A stretch of DNA of 32,263 nt, from positions 1 to 32,263 of the forward strand of contig WGBX01000186.1 in NCBI GenBank assembly GCA_015494075.1. The letters run 5' to 3'. This document shows positions 26,028-32,263 of the stretch, one piece after another. The stretch comes from Flavobacteriaceae bacterium. Lineage in GTDB: Bacteria; Bacteroidota; Bacteroidia; Flavobacteriales; Flavobacteriaceae. The number at the start of each line of letters is the position of its first letter. Position 1 is the first letter of the stretch. Below the pieces are notes generated by a model, which was given only the letters and a program-made list of their open reading frames with translations, did no database searches and was not told the DNA's origin. A program made the position numbers and the translations under genes.

Positions 26028-26112
26028 GGAGAGTTGGCAGAGAGGTCGAATGCGGCGGTCTTGAAAACCGTTGTGGGGCAACCCACCGGGGGTTCGAATC
26101 CCTCACTCTCCG
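26028..26112 (+). tRNA. tRNA-Ser (anticodon UGA)
   Basis: An 85-base class II tRNA with acceptor GGAGAGT paired to ACTCTCC and discriminator G. The anticodon loop CTTGAAA has anticodon TGA. A long variable arm (TGTGGGGCAACCCACC) and T loop TTCGAAT follow. It lies 56 bases after tRNA-Met and just before a terminator, so the two tRNAs form one unit. Confidence 0.95.
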
Positions 26113-26116
26113 CATT

Positions 26117-26145
26117 AAGGTTGTCATATTATGACAACCTTTTTT
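26117..26145 (+). terminator. Terminator of the tRNA-Met / tRNA-Ser unit
   Basis: An 11-base-pair perfect stem (AAGGTTGTCAT with ATGACAACCTT) closes a 3-base loop and runs into a T tract. It begins 5 bases after tRNA-Ser. Confidence 0.92.
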
Positions 26146-26162
26146 GTTTAAATTATTGAATT

Positions 26163-26199
26163 AAAAAAAAGCAGCTTTAAATAAAAAGCAGCTTTTTTT
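26163..26199. terminator. Symmetrical terminator after the endonuclease gene
   Basis: A 9-base-pair A7GC/GCT7 stem, one A-A mismatch, then a 5-base-pair GCTTT/AAAGC stem with a 6-base loop. The A and T runs make it work in both directions. It lies 25 bases past the end of the convergent endonuclease gene on the minus strand. Confidence 0.78.
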
Positions 26200-26223
26200 A
26201 TGTATTTTGATTTTAAAAGATTT

Positions 26224-27312
26224 TTATTGTATAGCCCGGACCAATATAATGTAAGTAGGGAAGTGGTCACTGTAACCACCTATAAATTGTCCGCCTACTA
26301 AAGTTCTTTTAGGATAGCCTTTATATCTGCCTTTTCGATTTTTCATAAATTCTTTACTATAAATACCTGCTTTCCAAAAGTGATATTCATAATCATTGGT
26401 ATTGTTTAGTAATCCGGGTGTGATAATAATTTGATCAAACAAATTCCAACCATCTCGGTAGGCTAATGTACCTATACCACGGTTAAAGAAGTTTTCCATG
26501 GCATTATAGTAACCTGTACTGTTAGCTTTACTTTTGTCAGCAGTTGATTGAAAGACTTGTTTTACACTAGGACTATTAGGGTCATCATTTAAGTCGCCCA
26601 TAATGACAATTTTGGCATTAGGTTCTTCCTGTAAGATTGAATCAGCAATTTTTTTAGTCAGTTGTGCAGCTTTAATTCTTTTAGGACGACTACGTGCTTC
26701 TCCTCCACGTCTTGATGGCCAGTGGTCTACAATAAAATGCATTTTTTCACCATCTAACATACCTGTAACTACTAGTTGATCTCTGGTGTAAATTCTATTA
26801 CCGGTATTATCATCGTAAATTAATAGTGGATATTTTTTATAATTAATAGGTTTAAAAAAACGTTTTTTATATAATAATGCAACATCAATACCGCGACGGT
26901 CAGGCGATTCAAAATGAATAATGCCATATTGCTGTCCGGCCAGAGGTGGTGTTTTAATCAAATCTTCGAGTACCGCACGGTTTTCAGCCTCAGCCACGCC
27001 AATAATTGCGGGTGAAGTGTGTGTTTCTTTTTTACCGATATCTGCTATTACAGTTGCTAAATTTTGTAATTTTTTATAATATTTATCACTAGTCCAGTGA
27101 TCACGGCCATTAGGTGTGAAATCTTCATCACGTTTATTGGGATCGTCAATAGTGTCAAATAAATTTTCTAAATTATAAAAAGCCACGGTACGAGCTAAAT
27201 ATTTCTTACCGCTAATAGCTTTATTTGTTTTGTTTGTTGTCGTGGCTTTTTGTGTCGTACCACATGAAAATAGGAGCAATGTCAGCCAACCTAAAATTAA
27301 TATCCTTTTCAT
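26224..27312 (-). CDS. Lipoprotein of the endonuclease/exonuclease/phosphatase family
   Basis: A 362-residue enzyme of the DNase I-like fold. A lipoprotein signal ends in LLFSC with Cys17 as lipid anchor, followed by a Thr/Lys linker. Catalytic-type motifs are in order: YNLEN (N47, E49), GVAEAEN (E108), DHWPSRRGG (D196, H197), MGDLND (D240, N242) and a late YSDHFPTY. Members cleave nucleic acids, phosphoinositides or other phosphodiesters, so the substrate is not fixed. Residues after the lipid cysteine (GTTQKATTT) lack the acidic surface-export pattern of Bacteroidota, which suggests a periplasmic-facing location. It is divergent from the TonB receptor gene. A TAATTTTG octamer lies upstream at 27391-27398. 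Confidence 0.88.
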   Translation of the reverse strand: MKRILILGWLTLLLFSCGTTQKATTTNKTNKAISGKKYLARTVAFYNLENLFDTIDDPNKRDEDFTPNGRDHWTSDKYYKKLQNLATVIADIGKKETHTSPAIIGVAEAENRAVLEDLIKTPPLAGQQYGIIHFESPDRRGIDVALLYKKRFFKPINYKKYPLLIYDDNTGNRIYTRDQLVVTGMLDGEKMHFIVDHWPSRRGGEARSRPKRIKAAQLTKKIADSILQEEPNAKIVIMGDLNDDPNSPSVKQVFQSTADKSKANSTGYYNAMENFFNRGIGTLAYRDGWNLFDQIIITPGLLNNTNDYEYHFWKAGIYSKEFMKNRKGRYKGYPKRTLVGGQFIGGYSDHFPTYIILVRAIQ

Positions 27313-27390
27313 TGTTTTTAAGATTTTTGTCTGTTATATATTTTAATGTATAAGTAAAATTTATCGTTTGGTTTATTTTACAAAACCTGT

Positions 27391-27398
27391 CAAAATTA
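27391..27398 (-). promoter_or_regulatory. Candidate -7 element for the endonuclease gene
   Basis: Minus-strand TAATTTTG, the same octamer as before mraZ and susC, lies 79 bases before the ATG in the 153-base divergent gap shared with the TonB receptor gene. No -33 TTG at the standard spacing. Confidence 0.3.
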
Positions 27399-27422
27399 CA
27401 AAATAAATATCAAAAAAAGATG

Positions 27423-27430
27423 TAAGTTTG
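27423..27430 (+). promoter_or_regulatory. Candidate -7 element for the TonB receptor gene
   Basis: TAAGTTTG matches TAnnTTTG and lies 36 bases before the ATG at 27466. The leader between them is A-rich, and no TTG sits at the usual spacing. Confidence 0.38.
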
Positions 27431-27465
27431 CAGTATAACCAAATAAAAATAAAAATTGTAATACA

Positions 27466-30201
27466 ATGCAAAAACTAAACAAGTTTATAAGTTTAATTCT
27501 TTTGTTCTTTGTTTCGCTAACTTATGCGCAAAACAATAAAGGAACAGTCAAAGGAATTATTATTGATGCGGATACCGGAAAACCCCTTAGCGGAGTTGTG
27601 GTAAAAATTTTAAATACTGAACTTCATCGAAAAACTGATGTAAAAGGTGCTTTTGAGATCATGTGGGTGCCTGCTGGTAATCAGGTGGTAGTTGTTAATG
27701 AGTCGGGATATGATGAACAACAATTGCCAGTAGTTGTCAGACCTAATCAATCAACAGATTTAGGTAACATTATTTTGGTGCCAACCATCGAGGATTTGGA
27801 TGAACAAGGTATTATCAGTTTAGATGATGAAAATTTAAGTGATGATAACAGTGGTTCTGAAAACATTTCAGGACTATTGCAAGCTTCATCTGATGTTTAT
27901 GATCGTGCAGTTTCTTATCAATTTAGTTCTGCTCGTTTTAAACTTCGAGGATTGGATTCTAAATACGGTTCGGTTTTAATGAACGGTGTTGAAATGAATA
28001 AAGCCTATGATTACAGACCTCAATGGAGCGAATGGGGTGGCTTGAACGATATGTTTAGAAATCGTGAAACCTATAAGGGAATGTCGCCTTCTGATTATAA
28101 TTTTGGGGGCTTATTAGGAACAACCAACTTTGTTTTACGTGCTTCACAAATTAGAGCAACCAAAAAATTGTCATACGCAGCCACTAATAGGAGTTATAGT
28201 AATCGTATTATGGGTAGCTATGCAACAGGATTGTTACCTAATGGCTGGGCCTTAGCGGTTTCGGCATCTAGACGTTGGGCAGAAGAAGGCCATTTTGAAG
28301 GGACTTTTTATGATGCAAATAGTTTGTTTATTTCTGCTGAAAAAAAATTAAATGATCAGCATAGTCTTAACTTAACAGCTTTTGTGACGCCTAACAGAAG
28401 AGGAAAATCAGCACCTCAAACTCAAGAAGTGTTCGATTTAAAAGGAACAAAATATAATTCTTATTGGGGCTATCAAGATGACGATAAACGAAATTCACGT
28501 ATCAAAAGAATTTTTGAACCTACTGTTATTTTAAGTGATTTTTGGGATATAAATGACATCTCTAACTTACAAACTAACATTGCTTTTCAAAAGGGCTATA
28601 CTGCCAACAGTCGTTTACAATATTATAACGCCCCTAACCCTGATCCAACCTATTACCGGTATTTGCCGAGCTATTGGGAATCTATAAATGACCCTGTCCA
28701 AGCCTATTATGCTGAGCAAAATTTTGTTAATAATGGACAAATTGATTGGAATAATTTGTACTATGTTAACGAAAATTATGACGGTGCAGCTCGTTACTTT
28801 TGGTATGATGACCGTATTGATGATACTGTGTTGACATTAAGTAGTATATATGATCGTGTTTTGAAAGATAATATTGTTTTAAATGCAGGCGTACAATTTA
28901 AAAATTATACCAATGAAGGTTATGCCAAAATGACGGATTTGTTAGGTAGTCAGTATGCTCTTGATATTGATCAATATACCAATAAATCTTATAATCTTTT
29001 GGATAGTGATCCAACGGTAAGTGAAGATGATAAATTTTATTACGATTATAATATTTTTGGCAATGAGCTAAAATCTTTTGCTCAAGTACAAGTTACCGGC
29101 AAAAAAATTGACTTTTTTGTAACAGGAAGTTACGGATTTACCAATTATCAAAGAGAAGGTTTATTTAAAAATGAATTATTTGAAAATAATTCTTATGGTA
29201 AAAGCGAGCAAATTAGTTTTGATAACTATGGTTTAAAAATGGGAGCAACTTTTAAATTTTCAGGCAAACATTTAATAGATATGCATTTTGCTTCAACTTC
29301 ACAAGCGCCCGAATGGAAAAATGTTTTTTACAATGCCAGAGTTAATAATGAAATAACTCCGGATATCAAAAATGAAAAACTTACCGGTTTAGATGCTAGT
29401 TATGTTTTTCGTTCATCACTTGTTAAAGCCAGATTATCTGCTTATTATTATTACACCAGTGATGCTACGGAAATCAGCCGTTATTATGCACAAAATGTTA
29501 ATTTAGGAAATACTGTTGCTAGTTATTTTGTGACTCAAATTTTGACTAATGAAGATAAAGCAGACCGTGGTGTAGAATTAGGTATAGAAGCACAAGTAAC
29601 ACCCACAATTAAAGCAACTTTTGCGGCAACTTATGGCAAACATACCTATCGTAACGATCCGGATTTGTATTTGGCTTCCGATGTATTTGATGCCCAATAT
29701 CAAGGCAAAAGTTTGTTGAAAGATTATAATTTATCAAATGGCCCTCAAGATGCTTATAGTTTAGGTTTAGAATACCGCGATCCACACTATTGGTTTGTAG
29801 GTGCTAATTTGAATTATTATAATCGAAATTATGTGTCTATTTCGCCTCTGATTCGTACAGAGCAATTTTACACAGATCCAATTTTAAATGAACCTTATCC
29901 GGGTGTCAATGATGAAACTTTGGCACAAGTATGGGCACAAGAAGAATTGGAGGATTTCTTTCATCTTAATTTAGTAGGTGGTAAATCATGGAAAGTTAAA
30001 AAATATTATATCGGTTTATTTGCCGTAGTAACCAATGCCTTAGATGTCGATGTCCGTACAGGTGGTTTTGAACAATCAAGAAAAGCATCTTTCCCGGAAT
30101 ATTACCAAGACAAAGTAGTAAATTCTACACCTGTTTTTGGTAACAAATACTGGTATGGTTACGGACGAACCTATTATGTTCAATTAAGTGTAAGATTTTA
30201 A
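27466..30201 (+). CDS. TonB-dependent receptor with carboxypeptidase-regulatory-like domain
   Basis: Outer-membrane receptor of 911 residues. A type I signal peptide ends at LTYAQ (about 1-22). A carboxypeptidase-regulatory-like domain follows (about 27-108; GTVKGIIIDADTGKPLSGVVV). A plug region carries FKLRGLDSKYGSVLMNGVEMNK (about 163-184). The rest is barrel, ending in YYVQLSVRF, with the aromatic C-terminal residue. It lacks the SusC signature and is not followed by a SusD, so it is a separate type of receptor. The DUF5689 lipoprotein gene starts 18 bases after it, and the endonuclease is divergent. The ligand is unknown; a nucleic-acid or phosphate source is an inference from the neighbours. 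Confidence 0.9.
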   Translation: MQKLNKFISLILLFFVSLTYAQNNKGTVKGIIIDADTGKPLSGVVVKILNTELHRKTDVKGAFEIMWVPAGNQVVVVNESGYDEQQLPVVVRPNQSTDLGNIILVPTIEDLDEQGIISLDDENLSDDNSGSENISGLLQASSDVYDRAVSYQFSSARFKLRGLDSKYGSVLMNGVEMNKAYDYRPQWSEWGGLNDMFRNRETYKGMSPSDYNFGGLLGTTNFVLRASQIRATKKLSYAATNRSYSNRIMGSYATGLLPNGWALAVSASRRWAEEGHFEGTFYDANSLFISAEKKLNDQHSLNLTAFVTPNRRGKSAPQTQEVFDLKGTKYNSYWGYQDDDKRNSRIKRIFEPTVILSDFWDINDISNLQTNIAFQKGYTANSRLQYYNAPNPDPTYYRYLPSYWESINDPVQAYYAEQNFVNNGQIDWNNLYYVNENYDGAARYFWYDDRIDDTVLTLSSIYDRVLKDNIVLNAGVQFKNYTNEGYAKMTDLLGSQYALDIDQYTNKSYNLLDSDPTVSEDDKFYYDYNIFGNELKSFAQVQVTGKKIDFFVTGSYGFTNYQREGLFKNELFENNSYGKSEQISFDNYGLKMGATFKFSGKHLIDMHFASTSQAPEWKNVFYNARVNNEITPDIKNEKLTGLDASYVFRSSLVKARLSAYYYYTSDATEISRYYAQNVNLGNTVASYFVTQILTNEDKADRGVELGIEAQVTPTIKATFAATYGKHTYRNDPDLYLASDVFDAQYQGKSLLKDYNLSNGPQDAYSLGLEYRDPHYWFVGANLNYYNRNYVSISPLIRTEQFYTDPILNEPYPGVNDETLAQVWAQEELEDFFHLNLVGGKSWKVKKYYIGLFAVVTNALDVDVRTGGFEQSRKASFPEYYQDKVVNSTPVFGNKYWYGYGRTYYVQLSVRF

Positions 30202-30219
30202 TTAAAAAAAAATTATAAA

Positions 30220-32263
30220 ATGAAAAATATATTTAAACAAAATTTGAAAGCTTTATTGATTTTGCTGGGTTTTATCTCAGTAACTTCATGTGTGCATGAT
30301 GACAATTGGGATACCCCCAATGTAGCCTGCCAAGCAGAAAATGTTACGCCTAATGCTACGATAAGCGATGTGTTGGCCGTAACACCTACCGGTGAAATAA
30401 AGCAAATAACCACCGATATGGTTTTTGAAGGTTATGTAATTTCTAGTGACGAACATGGAAATTTTTATACAACTTTAGTATTGCAAGATAGTCCGGACAA
30501 TCCTACAGCCGGAATTAGTATTGCTATAGATAAAAGAGATATGTATACAGAGTTTCCGGTGGGTAAAAAAGTATATGTCAAAGCTAAAGGATTGTTTGTG
30601 GCACAAGACCATGGCGTGTATAAATTAGGAACAGCTTACACTTTAACTTATGGAGGTGTTGGTATTGGTAGAATTTCTCCTGAGAAAACCAAAGAATGTA
30701 TAATTGCATCTTGTGACGCACCGAGTGAAATTGTTCCCAAAGTAGTCGATATGTCTACTTATTCTGATGCCGATGTAAATATCTTAGTTAAATTTGAAAA
30801 TGTGCAATTTGCTCAATCGGATTTATGTTCTACTTATGCTTATGAAGGTGTTTCAGGTGTTAATAAATATATCGAAGATTGTTCCGGTCGTGATATTATT
30901 TTAAGAAATAGTGGTTATGCTGATTTTGCAAGCCAAAGAGTTCCTGCTGGAAAAGGAACCATTGTCGCAGTTATGAGCAAATATAATAGTGATTTTCAAT
31001 TATATATTAGAGACACTAATGATGTGCAATTTAACGACCCGAGATGTGACGGTACAACAGCGGCTGATTATTGTGCACCACCGGCAGCTGCCAATGCTAC
31101 TATTGCTGATTTAAAAGCACTATCGCCTAGTGGAAACTTGGTACAAATTACAAATGACATGGTTATAGATGTTGTCGTAACAGCTGACGATGAGTTTGGT
31201 AATTTCTATAAAAAAATATATGTGCAAGATGAAACCGGCGGCTTACAAGTTGGCTTAAATATGCGCGATTTATTCCGTCGAGGTTACAAAGTAGGAAATA
31301 AATTACGTATTCAAGCGCAAAACTTATATATAGCCAAAAAATATGATGAATATGTTTTAGGTGATATCTATAATGGTGGTATTGGCCGTATTACAGATGA
31401 TATTGACCAAGATCATATTTTTGTTTTAAATGAAACTCAAGAACCACAAGTTACTGTAAAAGCTTTGACAGACTTTACTTTGGAGGATTTAGGAAAATTA
31501 GTTCAAGTTCAAAATGTTCAATTCCGACCACAAGATGTCAATGAGCAACTGGCTTTTTCTGATAGTGATAACTATCCACCAAGACCTGCTAGTGCAAATA
31601 GAATATTGACTAATTGCAATGGAGACCAAGTTATAGTTAGAACTAGTGGCTATTCAGTTTTTGCAGATGCTCATACACCTGCTTTAAATGGGACAGTAAC
31701 AGGTATTTTAGGCGTATATAATGGAGAATATCAATTATACTTGCGCAATATTCAAGATTTGGATATGAACAATGCACGCTGCAATGCAGAAAAATTAATG
31801 GAAAGTTTTGGACGTGTTGTTGAAGATGAACCTATTAATTTAGCCGGATGGACTAATTTTACAGAAGCCGGAAGTAGAGCTTGGTTTGGAGGCTTCTATG
31901 GTAACGCAGCTAATCATTATGCAGAAATGAATGCTTACCGTTCCGGCGAAAGTATCAATATTAGCTGGTTGGTTTCTCCGGGTATTGAGGTAGAAAATGG
32001 TACTATTTTAAACTTTGATACAGCCAAAGCTTATTGGACGCATGATGCCTTAAGTATCTGGATTTCTACTGATTTTAACGGCGTGGATGTAACTGCTGCT
32101 AACTGGCAACCCTTAAACGCTCGACTAGCCACAGATACTGATGCAAATCATGCATGGATTAATTCAGGTGATATTGACTTATCAGCTTATGCAGGACAAA
32201 AAGTATTTATTGCTTTTAAATATGTAGGTGGAGATAATGCAAACAGCACATCTACTTATAGAG
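30220..32263 (+). CDS. DUF5689-type surface lipoprotein, 3' end beyond the window
   Basis: Open from the ATG at 30220 to the right edge with no stop, 681 codons so far. A lipoprotein signal has Cys24 in VTSC. The next residues are VHDDNWD; acid residues so close to the anchor resemble the Bacteroidota surface-export signal. Two tandem homologous units follow, starting at NATISD (residue 45) and NATIAD (residue 292). Their offset is 247 residues, and they share the motif QIT-DMV, G-NFY, VQD or LQD, and RD near the end of the first half. From about 527 the chain resembles a choice-of-anchor J beta domain (MESFGRVV, LAGWTNF). DUF5689 proteins are predicted OB-fold-like and of unknown function. 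It forms one operon with the TonB receptor. Confidence 0.85.
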   Translation, partial: MKNIFKQNLKALLILLGFISVTSCVHDDNWDTPNVACQAENVTPNATISDVLAVTPTGEIKQITTDMVFEGYVISSDEHGNFYTTLVLQDSPDNPTAGISIAIDKRDMYTEFPVGKKVYVKAKGLFVAQDHGVYKLGTAYTLTYGGVGIGRISPEKTKECIIASCDAPSEIVPKVVDMSTYSDADVNILVKFENVQFAQSDLCSTYAYEGVSGVNKYIEDCSGRDIILRNSGYADFASQRVPAGKGTIVAVMSKYNSDFQLYIRDTNDVQFNDPRCDGTTAADYCAPPAAANATIADLKALSPSGNLVQITNDMVIDVVVTADDEFGNFYKKIYVQDETGGLQVGLNMRDLFRRGYKVGNKLRIQAQNLYIAKKYDEYVLGDIYNGGIGRITDDIDQDHIFVLNETQEPQVTVKALTDFTLEDLGKLVQVQNVQFRPQDVNEQLAFSDSDNYPPRPASANRILTNCNGDQVIVRTSGYSVFADAHTPALNGTVTGILGVYNGEYQLYLRNIQDLDMNNARCNAEKLMESFGRVVEDEPINLAGWTNFTEAGSRAWFGGFYGNAANHYAEMNAYRSGESINISWLVSPGIEVENGTILNFDTAKAYWTHDALSIWISTDFNGVDVTAANWQPLNARLATDTDANHAWINSGDIDLSAYAGQKVFIAFKYVGGDNANSTSTYR

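Noticed and set aside
26164-26199. Two copies of AAAAGCAGCTTT as a direct repeat
   Set aside because: Because each copy is nearly its own reverse complement, the pair forms one long hairpin with A and T flanks, which is better explained as a terminator.
30213-30413. A 66-codon minus-strand frame at the start of the DUF5689 gene
   Set aside because: It is a shadow of the long + strand frame from 30220, which has a lipoprotein signal and repeated domains.
1-32263. CRISPR arrays, insertion sequences, integrases, phage genes or attachment sites
   Set aside because: No regular spaced repeats, transposase or integrase frames, or terminal inverted repeats were seen. The tRNA genes have no partial duplicate nearby.

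Overview
The window is low-GC DNA from a member of the Bacteroidota, most likely Flavobacteriia-like. The grounds are a SusC/SusD pair, TonB-dependent receptors with an N-terminal carboxypeptidase-regulatory-like domain, a DUF5689-type lipoprotein, A-rich leaders without strong Shine-Dalgarno sites, TAnnTTTG-type promoter elements, and the Bacteroidota order of the division and cell-wall (dcw) cluster ending in ftsZ-yqeY. I cannot assign a genus.

Layout. (1) 83-2439, + strand: thiI and lysA. (2) 2436-5228, - strand: uvrA. (3) 5433-6266, + strand: tatA and a PAP2 phosphatase, closed by a symmetrical terminator. (4) 10947-6301, - strand: a susC-susD pair with no catabolic enzyme beside it. (5) 24751-11147, - strand: a dcw operon reading mraZ, rsmH, ftsL, ftsI, murE, mraY, murD remnant, ftsW, murG, ftsQ, ftsA, ftsZ, yqeY, then tRNA-Arg(UCG) and a terminator. 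(6) 24752-25300: a 549-base gap with the MraZ operator, a promoter-like site and an unexplained segment. (7) 25301-26145, + strand: a small membrane protein, tRNA-Met(CAU) and tRNA-Ser(UGA). (8) 27312-26224, - strand, and 27466 to the right edge, + strand: a divergent module of a lipoprotein endonuclease-fold enzyme, a TonB-dependent receptor and a DUF5689 lipoprotein that runs off the window.

The most notable feature is the state of the dcw operon. The normal Bacteroidota order is mraY-murD-ftsW-murG-murC-ftsQ. Here murC is absent: murG and ftsQ are 5 bases apart. murD is reduced to an intact 173-codon frame that encodes only the C-terminal Mur-ligase domain. The UDP-MurNAc-binding and ATP-binding domains are gone, and the residues expected to hold D-glutamate are substituted. 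MurE (meso-DAP type), MraY, MurG, FtsW and FtsI all look complete, and LysA fits a DAP-producing cell. The steps that join L-Ala and D-Glu to UDP-MurNAc must therefore be done by genes elsewhere, by a substitute enzyme, or by import or recycling.

Two starts need moving in the dcw operon's upstream genes. mraZ should begin at 24751, because a longer GTG start would lie inside its own operator of three 10-base-spaced AAAGTG boxes. rsmH and mraY should begin at 24291 and 19607, where ATG replaces a GTG and a TTG respectively.
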